From positions 1 to 19,922 of the forward strand of contig CAJUGD010000051.1 in assembly GCA_910586205.1 (NCBI GenBank): a stretch of 19,922 nucleotides of DNA. Reading direction: 5' to 3'. Positions 14,163 to 19,922 of this stretch are shown piece by piece. The notes under the pieces were generated by a model. The model was not told the DNA's origin and ran no database searches. It saw only the letters and a program-made list of their open reading frames with translations. Position numbers and translations under genes: made by a program. Origin of the DNA: an uncultured Lachnospiraceae bacterium. GTDB taxonomy: Bacteria; Bacillota; Clostridia; Lachnospirales; Lachnospiraceae. Position 1 is the first letter of the stretch, and every line of letters starts with the position of its first letter.

Positions 14163-14625
14163 GGAATACCGGAGCTGGAAGAAGGACATGGGGCTTCTGG
14201 AGTTTGAGCTTTCCCGGTTCCGGGGCGTGCCGTATGAGGATGTGATAGAGAGCATGTGCCTGTCACAGCCCCAGGGGGAGCGGGTGCAGGGCGGCGGGGC
14301 TTCCGATAAGACCGGGAATGCGGCGGTGAAGTACTGGCAGGTGAAGGAGCGTCTGGATGATGACTGGTTTGATTACCTGCTTGGGAGGTATCAGGCGGTG
14401 AAGGAAGAACTGGAATTTTTTGAGTATGCCGTGGGGCAGTTGAGCGGGAGGCTGCCGGAGGTGGTGCGGGATATGGTGATGGAGGATATGACGTGGCGGG
14501 AGATGGCGGAAAAGTATAATGTGAGCGAAACGATGATAGCGAAGTACCGGAAGAAAGCGCTGGCGGAGATGAAAGAGCTGTACCGGATACGGGAGAAGAC
14601 GGCAGGGCGGTATCTTCTGGACTGA
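14140..14625 (+). CDS. ArpU/RinA-like late-gene activator with sigma region-4 HTH
   Basis: The 161-residue protein has an N-terminal helical region with GVPYEDVIESMCLSQPQGER (29-48), a middle helix pair around RYQAVKEELEFFEYAV, and a C-terminal helix-turn-helix at about 105-145. This includes LPEVVRDMVMEDMTWREMAE and YNVSETMIAKYRKKAL. It resembles the small sigma-like positive regulators (ArpU, RinA and similar) that end phage early operons and switch on late genes. The ATG at 14140 has GGAGG eight bases upstream. Directly downstream are six 11-bp repeats over a promoter, which makes it the natural candidate for their binding protein. The regulatory target is inferred. Confidence 0.8.
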   Translation: METEKLFKEYRSWKKDMGLLEFELSRFRGVPYEDVIESMCLSQPQGERVQGGGASDKTGNAAVKYWQVKERLDDDWFDYLLGRYQAVKEELEFFEYAVGQLSGRLPEVVRDMVMEDMTWREMAEKYNVSETMIAKYRKKALAEMKELYRIREKTAGRYLLD

Positions 14626-14636
14626 CCGGCGGGGCC

Positions 14637-14702
14637 TGGTTTAGTAATGGTTGGGTAATGGTTTAGTAAAGGTACAGTAAGGGTTTATTGAAAGTTTATT
14701 GG
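14637..14702 (+). repeat. Six tandem 11-bp repeats at the late switch
   Basis: Contiguous units are TGGTTTAGTAA (14637), TGGTTGGGTAA (14648), TGGTTTAGTAA (14659), AGGTACAGTAA (14670), GGGTTTATTGA (14681) and AAGTTTATTGG (14692). The period is close to one helical turn. The first four units keep GTAA and the last two degrade to TATTG where they merge into the -35 region of a promoter. The array starts 11 bases after the sigma-like regulator gene, so it is probably the regulator's binding site. Confidence 0.85.
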
Positions 14703-14717
14703 AAGCTGTGGTATTCT
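14688..14717 (+). promoter_or_regulatory. Candidate late promoter with extended -10
   Basis: TTGAAA (14688-14693) and TATTCT (14712-14717) are 18 bp apart, and TGG directly before the -10 box gives the extended TGn element. The -35 lies inside the tandem repeat array. Transcription would start near 14724 and soon meet the hairpin at 14740. Confidence 0.6.
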
Positions 14718-14739
14718 TAGAATGCGAAGAACTGTAAGG

Positions 14740-14774
14740 AGCTCTGTGGATATGTCCATGGGGCTTTTTCTTTT
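14740..14774 (+). terminator. Terminator just downstream of the candidate late promoter
   Basis: AGCTCTGTGGA (14740-14750) and TCCATGGGGCT (14755-14765) can form an 11-bp stem with several G-U pairs and a TATG loop, followed by TTTTCTTTT. A transcript starting near 14724 would be cut to about 45 bases unless polymerase is modified. Confidence 0.65.
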
Positions 14775-14783
14775 GTCTTTGCG

Positions 14784-14820
14784 GGGCGGCGGGCTTCATC
14801 CTTTCACCGCCGCCCTTTTT
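14784..14820 (+). terminator. Second intrinsic terminator before the HNH region
   Basis: GGGCGGCGG (14784-14792) and CCGCCGCCC (14807-14815) form a perfect 9-bp GC stem with a 14-base loop, followed by TTTTT. It lies 26 bases before the next gene. Confidence 0.8.
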
Positions 14821-14846
14821 GAGATTGAGAGGATGGAAGGGAGATC

Positions 14847-15050
14847 ATGATGGATTGTTTTGCGTTGTGCGGGAATGGGCACTGCGGCGTGATCGGAAGG
14901 CAGTGCCAGGGGAAGCCCTGCGGTTTTCATAAGACGAAGGAGGAACAGGAGCGGTCCCTGGAGAAAGCAAGGGAGAGGCTTAGGAGCCTGCCGGAGCATC
15001 AGCAGGACGCCATAGCGGATAAGTATTACGGCGGAGTGAGGCGGTGGTGA
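14847..15050 (+). CDS. Small cysteine-rich phage protein of unknown function
   Basis: The 67-residue product has a Cys/His-rich N-terminal half with cysteines at residues 4, 8, 13, 20 and 25 (CFALCGNGHC, CQGKPCGFHKT), which suggests metal binding. A helical half follows, containing LEKARERLRSLPEHQQDAIA and KYYGG. I recall similar short proteins just before HNH and terminase genes in Lachnospiraceae phages, without a function. The start is one of two adjacent ATGs (14847 or 14850). GGAAGGGAG lies three or six bases upstream, which slightly favours 14850. It is separated by two bases from the HNH gene, so both are likely late-operon members. Confidence 0.7.
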   Translation: MMDCFALCGNGHCGVIGRQCQGKPCGFHKTKEEQERSLEKARERLRSLPEHQQDAIADKYYGGVRRW

Positions 15051-15052
15051 TC

Positions 15053-15406
15053 ATGCCGAGAAGGCCGAAGAAGCCGTGTAAGCATCCGGGATGCCCGGAG
15101 CTGACGGACGGTGATTTCTGTGAGGAACATGCCAGACTGCACAGGGCGGACCGTGCGGACGCTTCCGGGCGCGGATATGGCAGCAGGTGGCGGAAGGCAA
15201 GGAAACTTTTTCTGAAACGGCATCCGCTGTGTGAGAAGTGCAGGGAGCGGGGACGGTTCGTGAGAGCGGAAGTGGTTGACCATATCGTGCCGCACAGAGG
15301 GGATGGGAAGCTGTTCTGGGATGAATCAAACTGGCAGGCGCTCTGTAAGAGCTGCCATGACAGCAAGACCATGACCGAGGACAGGTATCAGGAATACAGG
15401 TACTGA
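15053..15406 (+). CDS. HNH endonuclease, probably DNA-packaging associated
   Basis: The 117-residue protein has an N-terminal zinc-like site (C9, C14, C23, H26) and a clear HNH domain: CEKC (60-63), VVDHIVPHRGD (74-84) with D76/H77, then FWDESNWQALCKSCHDSKT (88-106) with N93, C98, C101 and H102. Phage HNH proteins encoded near the terminase genes, as here, cut DNA with the large terminase during packaging. I chose the ATG at 15053 over the GTG at 15044, which lies only two bases from a purine-rich site. A bidirectional terminator follows. The terminase genes are not adjacent: modification genes are inserted between them and this gene. Confidence 0.9.
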   Translation: MPRRPKKPCKHPGCPELTDGDFCEEHARLHRADRADASGRGYGSRWRKARKLFLKRHPLCEKCRERGRFVRAEVVDHIVPHRGDGKLFWDESNWQALCKSCHDSKTMTEDRYQEYRY

Positions 15407-15412
15407 CGGCAG

Positions 15413-15440
15413 AAAAGCCCTGGGAGCTTCCAGGGCTTTT
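15413..15440. terminator. Bidirectional terminator between HNH and SymE-like genes
   Basis: AAAAGCCCTGG (15413-15423) and CCAGGGCTTTT (15430-15440) form a perfect 11-bp stem with a six-base loop. The A and T tracts let it work on both strands, ending the rightward HNH transcript and the leftward SymE-like transcript. Confidence 0.88.
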
Positions 15441-15459
15441 GCGGTACAGGCTGTTCTTA

Positions 15460-15687
15460 TCATGCGGGTTCGGCGGGACATTCTGATTCCGGCGGCGCGG
15501 GGTGGATATGTATGGAGCCTTCTTCATAGTCCACCTGCAGGCGGTCCCCGATGTGGAAGCCGAGGGATTCCAGCCAGTTTCCCTCTATCTGGATCTTGGG
15601 TGTCCGGATGTATTTGGTGTCATCAAAAGGGTTTTTGGGATAGGTAAGGCGTGAGGATGTGATTACTTTGATCAGCTTTGATTTCAT
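15460..15687 (-). CDS. SymE-like (AbrB-fold) protein, possible type I toxin
   Basis: The 75-residue product is the only convincing minus-strand gene here. Its centre, PKIQIEGNWLESLGFHIGDR followed by LQVDYEEGSIHIHP (residues 30-63), matches the SymE-type AbrB-fold pattern of an I/L-x-G-x-W-L-E-x-x-G-F-x-x-G strand-loop. In E. coli, SymE is an SOS-induced toxin controlled by the antisense RNA SymR. Phage and Clostridia relatives are less well studied. Reading leftward, AAAGGAGG lies nine bases before the ATG at 15687. The opposite orientation to all its neighbours suggests an independently controlled moron or addiction gene expressed from the prophage. No antisense RNA promoter was clearly identified. 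Confidence 0.85.
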   Translation of the reverse strand: MKSKLIKVITSSRLTYPKNPFDDTKYIRTPKIQIEGNWLESLGFHIGDRLQVDYEEGSIHIHPAPPESECPAEPA

Positions 15688-15941
15688 AGACGTGTGCCTC
15701 CTTTAGGTTTGGTGTGGTGCTGACTACTATTTTACCGGGGAAACGTGCGGATCTCCAGCGAAATCCGGCCGGTGATCTCCACAAAGATTTTTCCTGTGAG
15801 CTGTGGGTTCTGCATATAGCCGTAGGGGAGGGGCGGTGGAAATCTCCAGAAGCCATATCCCTGGACACCGCCGCCCCCTCAAACGTGAATTTTCGCAGAA
15901 ATTGGCAGGGGGGATAGGCGGCACATGATCCAGGCATACAT

Positions 15942-16008
15942 AAATGCAGGATTTACAAGGATTCCGGCGGATTATTCCGTACCTGAAATCTCTGTAAATC
16001 CTGCATTT
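15942..16008. repeat. Perfect 16-bp inverted repeat around a 35-base loop
   Basis: AAATGCAGGATTTACA (15942-15957) and TGTAAATCCTGCATTT (15993-16008) are perfect complements. The loop holds its own short stem, CGGA and TCCG around TTAT. The symmetry is the same on both strands, so it could be a structured RNA, an operator pair or a small mobile palindromic repeat. It lies between a minus-strand and a plus-strand gene. Confidence 0.8.
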
Positions 16009-16025
16009 TGGGGCTGAAAAACTAT

Positions 16026-16054
16026 CGGAAAAAGGTGGTTTTCCGGCTCTTTTT
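16026..16054 (+). terminator. Terminator-like hairpin upstream of the HTH gene
   Basis: CGGAAAA (16026-16032) and TTTTCCG (16039-16045) form a 7-bp stem with a six-base loop, followed by GCTCTTTTT. It would stop rightward transcripts that pass the inverted repeat, or attenuate transcription of the next operon. Confidence 0.6.
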
Positions 16055-16071
16055 GTTTTGGGGGTGAAGGT

Positions 16072-16275
16072 ATGACGAAGGAACAGGCGGCGCAGATTAA
16101 AGAGCTGCGGATGCAGGGGAAGGGCTATAAGGCTGTTGCTTCTGCCGTGGGGCTGTCCCGTGACATTGTGAGGAATTACTGTAAGGCGAACGGGATGGAA
16201 GGCTATGGGGAAGCGGCGAAGCTGAACCTGCAGAGAGAGATGGCGGAGAATGGTGCCGCCATGCCGGGTGCATGA
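16072..16275 (+). CDS. Short helix-turn-helix protein, possibly truncated
   Basis: The 67-residue product carries a clear HTH at about residues 3-40. KEQAAQIKELRMQGKGYKAV is followed by ASAVGLSRDIVRNYCKANGM, similar to resolvase- or sigma-type DNA-binding helices found in Lachnospiraceae phages. Homologues that I recall continue with a CxxC...C zinc-ribbon after a stretch like LNLQREM. Here the frame stops shortly after that stretch, just as the PP-loop gene begins (26-base overlap). The C-terminal half may therefore have been lost by recombination. It begins the operon after the terminator-like hairpin and could regulate the genes downstream. The ribosome binding site is only GGGGGTGAAGG. 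Confidence 0.7.
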   Translation: MTKEQAAQIKELRMQGKGYKAVASAVGLSRDIVRNYCKANGMEGYGEAAKLNLQREMAENGAAMPGA

Positions 16276-17137
16276 GGACGGCGGAAAGGAAAAGCTGTAT
16301 GCGGCTTCGCTGTCCGGCGGGAAGGATTCCACGGCCATGGTCCTGCGGCTGGTGGAGGAAGGCTGGCCTTTGGATTTTGTGATGTTCTGTGACACGGGGC
16401 TGGAATTTCCCCAGATGTATGAGCATGTGGAAAGGCTGGAAAAGGCCCTGCCGGTCCCGGTGGTGCGTCTGAAAGAGGAAAAGGGCTTTGAGTATTACCT
16501 GCTCCATTATACGCCGGAGCGGAAGGACCCGGATTCCCCTTATGCGGGCAAGCCGGGCATGAGCTGGGCGGGGCCTAGGAACCGCTGGTGTACTTCCGTG
16601 TTGAAGACGGCGGTGATCAACAGGTATCTGTCAGGACTTAGGAAGAGATATGAGATCGTGCAGTATATCGGCATAGCGGCAGATGAGCCGCAGAGGGTGA
16701 AGGAGTACCGGTATCCTCTGGTGGAATGGGGGATGACGGAGAAGGACTGCCTGGATTACTGTTATGAGCGGGGGTATGACTGGGGCGGTCTGTACAGGCA
16801 GTTTGACCGGGTGTCCTGCTGGTGCTGCCCCCTGCAGGGGCTGGAGGAACTGCGGACGCTGCGCCGGGAGTTTCCGGAGCTGTGGAGCCGGCTTCTGGAA
16901 TGGGAAGCCAAAACCTGGCGTAATTTCCGGAAGGATTTTTCCGTGCAGGAGCTGGAGGTCAGGTTCCGGTTTGAGGAAGAACGGATACGGGAGGGAAAGC
17001 GTATCCGGGGGAAGGAGTTCTTCCGGGAATTGAGGGAGAGGCTGGGGAGCATGGACAGTCTGTGTTTTCCGGCCAGGGAAAATGTCCGGGAAGAGACAGA
17101 AGGAAAGGTGCAGAATGGAACGGATTGCGGTGATTGA
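16250..17137 (+). CDS. PAPS reductase-family PP-loop protein (DndC/CysH-like)
   Basis: The 295-residue protein has the PP-loop SLSGGKDSTAM (20-30), which binds and adenylates using ATP. Next come VMFCDTGLEFPQMYEHVERL (44-63), RNRWCTSVLK with C114, GIAADEPQR (141-149), and a CWCC cluster with C190, C192 and C193 followed by PLQGLEELRTLRREFPELW. This is the phosphoadenosine phosphosulfate reductase superfamily, which includes sulfate-reduction enzymes and the DNA phosphorothioation protein DndC. The cysteines could carry sulfur or an Fe-S cluster. True CysH is unlikely in a phage, so a nucleic-acid modification role is more plausible. The ATG at 16250 has only a weak ribosome site and may be coupled to the HTH gene. 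It overlaps the radical SAM gene. Confidence 0.88.
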   Translation: MVPPCRVHEDGGKEKLYAASLSGGKDSTAMVLRLVEEGWPLDFVMFCDTGLEFPQMYEHVERLEKALPVPVVRLKEEKGFEYYLLHYTPERKDPDSPYAGKPGMSWAGPRNRWCTSVLKTAVINRYLSGLRKRYEIVQYIGIAADEPQRVKEYRYPLVEWGMTEKDCLDYCYERGYDWGGLYRQFDRVSCWCCPLQGLEELRTLRREFPELWSRLLEWEAKTWRNFRKDFSVQELEVRFRFEEERIREGKRIRGKEFFRELRERLGSMDSLCFPARENVREETEGKVQNGTDCGD

Positions 17138-18242
17138 TGCGGATTTGATCGGCAGGAAGAAACACAGGTTCCCGAACCTTGCCTGCATGAAGCTGTCGGG
17201 ATATCACAAGGGGCGCGGGGATGACGTGGCGCTGAAAACAGACTATGAGAGGCTGGATCGGTTTGACCGGGTATATCTGTCAAAAGTTTTCACGGATACG
17301 GATGTACCGGAGGGCATCCTTGAACTGGAAAATGTCATTTACGGAGGCACGGGGTTCTTTTGTGACAGGGCACCGTCCCTGCCGGAAGAAGCGGAGCACC
17401 ATATGCCGGACTACCATCTGTATGACGAGTGGGTACAGGGGAAGCTGGATGCCGGGGCGAAGAAAGGTGATTTTCAGTTTTATCTGGATTACTCTATCGG
17501 GTTCCTCACAAGGGGATGCTTCCGGAAATGCAAGTTCTGCGTGAACCGGAATTATGACAGGGTATGTATGCACAGCCCTCTGGAAGAGTTCATGGATCCG
17601 GAGCGGAAGAAAATATGCCTGCTGGATGACAATTTTCTTGGGCATCCCCGGTGGAAGGAGATGCTGGACGCATTAAAGCGGACGGGGAAGCCTTTCCAGT
17701 TTCGGCAGGGGCTGGACGAGCGGCTTCTGGATGATGAAAAGTGCCGGGAGCTGTTTTCCGCCCGTTATGATGGAGTGTATACGTTTGCGTTCGATGATGT
17801 GAAGGACGCAGGATTGATCGAAAAGAAGCTCATCCTTATAAGGGAATATACCGATGTATGCCTGCGGTTCTACTGCTTCTGCGGGTTTGACCGGGAGGAC
17901 GTGTGGGATGAGGGTTTCTGGGTGGAAGATATCTTTGGACTTCTGAAACGGGTGGAGATTTTGATGAAGTATAGATGCCTGCCTTATGTGATGCGGTTTG
18001 CCCGATATGGAGAAAGTCCATTCCGGGGCATGTATGTCACTATCGCAAGGTGGGCGAACCAGCCGGGGGTCTTTAAGAAAAAGAGCCTGCGGGAGTATGC
18101 AGAGATGAACGGCAGGCAGAGCGCCTGTTTTAGATATCTGGATGAGTTTGAGCGGCGGTTCCCGGAGGCCGCTTATTTTTATGATCTGAAGTTTGAGGAA
18201 TTGAGTGCTGTGGAAGCAGGTGACAGAGGGGAGGGAAGCTGA
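17115..18242 (+). CDS. Radical SAM protein
   Basis: The 375-residue protein has the radical SAM cluster motif TRGCFRKCKFC (CxxxCxxC: C135, C139, C142), which holds a 4Fe-4S cluster and generates a 5'-deoxyadenosyl radical. The ICLLDDNFLGHP strand-loop (167-178) is typical of the barrel. The first 120 residues (ending before DYSIGFL) resemble a cobalamin-binding-type N-terminal domain, as in B12-dependent methyltransferase relatives, but I see no clear DxHxxG motif. Further cysteine-rich text follows at RFYCFCGFD (251-259). The ATG at 17115 has AGGAAAGG upstream and lies 23 bases inside the PP-loop gene; the methyltransferase gene starts two bases after its stop. It could act with these to alter DNA, RNA or a cofactor. 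The substrate is unknown. Confidence 0.87.
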   Translation: MERIAVIDADLIGRKKHRFPNLACMKLSGYHKGRGDDVALKTDYERLDRFDRVYLSKVFTDTDVPEGILELENVIYGGTGFFCDRAPSLPEEAEHHMPDYHLYDEWVQGKLDAGAKKGDFQFYLDYSIGFLTRGCFRKCKFCVNRNYDRVCMHSPLEEFMDPERKKICLLDDNFLGHPRWKEMLDALKRTGKPFQFRQGLDERLLDDEKCRELFSARYDGVYTFAFDDVKDAGLIEKKLILIREYTDVCLRFYCFCGFDREDVWDEGFWVEDIFGLLKRVEILMKYRCLPYVMRFARYGESPFRGMYVTIARWANQPGVFKKKSLREYAEMNGRQSACFRYLDEFERRFPEAAYFYDLKFEELSAVEAGDRGEGS

Positions 18243-18243
18243 T

Positions 18244-19860
18244 ATGGGGAGGCTTACATTTCTGGATATCTGTGCAGGCATCGGCGGGTTCCGGCTGGGG
18301 CTGGAATGGGCCGGGCATAAGTGTATCGGGTATTGTGAGTATGATAAATTTGCAAGGGCTTCTTATGAGGCCATGCATGATACGAAAGGGGAGTGGAAGG
18401 CATATGATGTTACAGAACTTAGACCGGGGGATATCCCATACGCCGATATCTGGTGCTACGGATTCCCTTGTCAAGATATTTCCATCGCAGGAAAGCAGAG
18501 AGGGCTTAGAGGAAAAAGAAGTGGAATCTATTACAGCATTATTGACCTCATCAAAGGCAAAGAGGAAAGTGATAAGCCCACATACCTACTTGTTGAGAAC
18601 GTTAAGAACCTGTTATCAGTCAATGCAGGATTCGATTTTGCCGCCGTTCTCTCTGAAATGGACGAGGCAGGGTATGACGTGCGGTGGCAGGTGCTTAATT
18701 CTAAAGACTTCGGAGTCCCGCAGAACCGGGAGAGGGTATTCCTTATCGCAGTTCTTAGAAGCAGAGGCGGACGGGAAATATTACCTGTCTCCGGAGAAGA
18801 CGGCGGAGCTCTTAAAGAGGTTATAGGCGGGATGCAGGGATACCGGGTGTATGACCCGTCCGGGGTTTCGGTGAGTATCGGGGCGAACGGCGGTGGCATG
18901 GGCGCGAAGACCGGGCTGTACTGCGTGGGAGATGCAGAGTCAGGCGGACGGATATTTGTGGACCAGACGCTGAACCATCCAAAGGTCACAGAGGTTGCCA
19001 GGTGCCTGATTGCACAGTATAATGGCGGGCTGACGAATTATGGAAATTCCGGGGTATTGGAGACTGATTCTGCGGTGCAGGAAGCCAGGGCGGTGCTGAC
19101 GCCGGACAGGATGGAGAAGCGGCAGAACGGGAGGCGGAGGAAAGAAGCCGGGGAGCCGATGTTCACGCTGACGGCGCAGGACCAGCATGGGGTGTACCTG
19201 CCGGAAGAAGAGTCCGGGGATGCGGAGACGGCGCTGCCGGTGAGGAACGGCACGAAGCAGGGGTATGACCTGGCTTATCCGGGGGACGGCGTGTGCCTGT
19301 CGTATCCGAAGAGTGAATCCCGGCGGGGCCGGGTTGGAAAGGGCTGTTCGCAGACGCTGGATACGGGGTGCATGATGGGGACGGTGACGAAGTGCGGGAA
19401 GATCCGGAGGCTGACTCCCCGTGAGTGTTTCCGTCTGCAGGGGTTCTCGGATGAGCTGTATGAGCGGGCGGCGGCTGTCAATTCGGAGACACAGCTCTAT
19501 AAGCAGGCCGGGAATGCGGTCACGGCGACGGTGGCTTATGCGGTTGCCATGGCACTGCCGGAGAGCCGGGAGCTTCTGGCGCAGATGGAGGCTGTGCGGG
19601 AAGAGTTCGGGGATTCCGTGCGGGAGGATGAATGGAAAGGCGCGGATGGCTTTGTGCCGGGGACGGCATGGGAGGACTTTAGTGATTCTGTGCAGAGGAC
19701 AGCATGGGAAGAATTTGCTGATGCTGCGGAAGAAGAGATACGGGAAAACATTGATAATACTGTGAAGGACACGGCACGGGAGGATTTTGGGGATATGGCA
19801 GGCGGCCTGTCCAGGGATTCCGGGGCGGGGCCTGATGAGGATTTTGATTTTCTGAATTAG
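18244..19860 (+). CDS. C5-cytosine DNA methyltransferase with repeat tail
   Basis: The 538-residue enzyme transfers methyl from SAM to cytosine C5. Motifs in order: I FLDICAGIGGFRLGLEWAG (6-24), IV GFPCQDIS with catalytic C76, VI LLVENVKNL (115-123), VIII QNRERVFLIA (160-169), IX RRLTPRECFRLQGF (388-401) and X KQAGNAVTATVAYAV (420-434). All are intact. The target-recognition region (about 180-385) is long and contains several similar glycine-rich elements, such as SIGANGGGMGAKTGLYCV and TLTAQDQHGVYL. Residues 450-521 are six 12-residue repeats outside the catalytic fold. The ATG at 18244 has GGGGAGGGAAGC upstream. It probably protects phage DNA from host restriction. Codon use shifts at about 18460-18790. 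Confidence 0.95.
   Translation: MGRLTFLDICAGIGGFRLGLEWAGHKCIGYCEYDKFARASYEAMHDTKGEWKAYDVTELRPGDIPYADIWCYGFPCQDISIAGKQRGLRGKRSGIYYSIIDLIKGKEESDKPTYLLVENVKNLLSVNAGFDFAAVLSEMDEAGYDVRWQVLNSKDFGVPQNRERVFLIAVLRSRGGREILPVSGEDGGALKEVIGGMQGYRVYDPSGVSVSIGANGGGMGAKTGLYCVGDAESGGRIFVDQTLNHPKVTEVARCLIAQYNGGLTNYGNSGVLETDSAVQEARAVLTPDRMEKRQNGRRRKEAGEPMFTLTAQDQHGVYLPEEESGDAETALPVRNGTKQGYDLAYPGDGVCLSYPKSESRRGRVGKGCSQTLDTGCMMGTVTKCGKIRRLTPRECFRLQGFSDELYERAAAVNSETQLYKQAGNAVTATVAYAVAMALPESRELLAQMEAVREEFGDSVREDEWKGADGFVPGTAWEDFSDSVQRTAWEEFADAAEEEIRENIDNTVKDTAREDFGDMAGGLSRDSGAGPDEDFDFLN
19591..19806 (+). repeat. Six 36-bp coding repeats in the methyltransferase tail
   Basis: Residues 450-521 of the methyltransferase fall into 12-residue units: AVREEFGDSVRE, DEWKGADGFVPG, TAWEDFSDSVQR, TAWEEFADAAEE, EIRENIDNTVKD and TAREDFGDMAGG. 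The consensus is about TAWEEFxDSVxx. The DNA copies starting at 19663, 19699 and 19771 stay clearly alike and in phase. The tail is acidic and probably helical. Confidence 0.8.
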
Positions 19861-19896
19861 AAAGTGTGTGAGCCGGTACGGAGGGAGGTGAGTGCG

Positions 19897-19922
19897 GTGG
19901 CGCAGAGAGGGCGGAAGCCGAA
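19897..19922 (+). CDS. Start of a probable phage terminase small subunit (cut by window end)
   Basis: Only the first codons are present: GTG GCG CAG AGA GGG CGG AAG CCG, giving (M)AQRGRKP. GGAGGGAGG lies about eight bases before this GTG; an in-frame GTG at 19888 is an alternative. The xGRKPK start is typical of P27-type small terminase subunits, and the location after the HNH and modification genes fits. The call rests on very few residues. Confidence 0.45.

Larger units (their letters stand above)
15688..16071. other. 384-base gap with regulatory structure
   Basis: No gene is supported here. Open frames on both strands lack ribosome binding sites and family character. The segment next to 15687 must hold the leftward promoter of the SymE-like gene; a TAAAAT at about 15729-15734 (read on the minus strand) is a possible -10, but I find no good -35. 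The right half contains the long inverted repeat at 15942-16008 and a terminator at 16026. An antisense RNA for the SymE-like gene could lie in or beside this gap. Confidence 0.45.

Noticed and set aside
13293..14255. 320-codon minus-strand open frame
   Set aside because: Mirror of the SNF2-type helicase gene; composition is Pro/His/Leu-rich noise and no ribosome site supports it.
14637..14702. Possible CRISPR array
   Set aside because: The repeats are 11 bp, contiguous and without spacers; no cas gene is present.
15714..15937. Open frames on both strands in the gap after the SymE-like gene
   Set aside because: Neither has a ribosome site or family character; the strands overlap one another and the structured repeat.

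Overview
The window looks like the early and replication half of a temperate phage (prophage) in a spore-forming Clostridia host, most likely a Lachnospiraceae-type genome. The evidence is the set of Firmicutes phage families, strong AGGAGG-type ribosome binding sites with ATG, GTG and TTG starts, tightly overlapping genes on the plus strand, and a purine-rich coding strand. No integrase, CI-type repressor or attachment site is visible, so I cannot fix the left border.

Region 1 (1-3262) is accessory: a DUF6194-type protein, a chloramphenicol acetyltransferase-family protein, and a TetR regulator with an MFS efflux pump. The TetR gene has a near-consensus promoter (TTGACA, 17 bp, TATAAT), and a perfect 31-bp palindrome sits over its -10 and start point. 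This block could be host chromosome or phage cargo.

Region 2 (3263-4818) is regulatory. It holds two tiny CxxC/CxxC zinc-ribbon (Com-like) proteins, each followed by an intrinsic terminator, and a sigma-region-4-like protein with a hairpin leader. After it comes an inverted pair of perfect Spo0A-box heptamers ahead of the early operon.

Region 3 (4819-14625) is one long early operon. It encodes a small helical protein, two tandem nucleoside-deoxyribosyltransferase-like proteins, a charged spacer protein, a DUF2800 nuclease that ends at an apparently new amber codon, a DUF2815 ssDNA-binding-like protein, a family A DNA polymerase, a primase/VapE-like helicase, a VRR-NUC nuclease, an SNF2-type helicase and an ArpU/RinA-like regulator. 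An iteron-like GGAACAAG cluster with an AT-rich inverted repeat follows the primase gene and is a candidate replication origin.

Region 4 (14626-19922) is the switch to late genes. Six 11-bp tandem repeats overlap a promoter, and two terminators follow directly. Next are a small Cys-rich protein, an HNH endonuclease, a SymE-like gene on the minus strand, a structured 67-bp inverted repeat, a short HTH protein, a PP-loop (PAPS reductase-like) ATPase, a radical SAM protein, a C5-cytosine methyltransferase with a 12-residue-repeat tail, and the first codons of a probable terminase small subunit. The PP-loop, radical SAM and methyltransferase run is the best candidate for an undescribed (DNA-modifying or anti-restriction) system. 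The 0A boxes, the late repeat array with terminators, and the amber-truncated nuclease are the most testable new observations.
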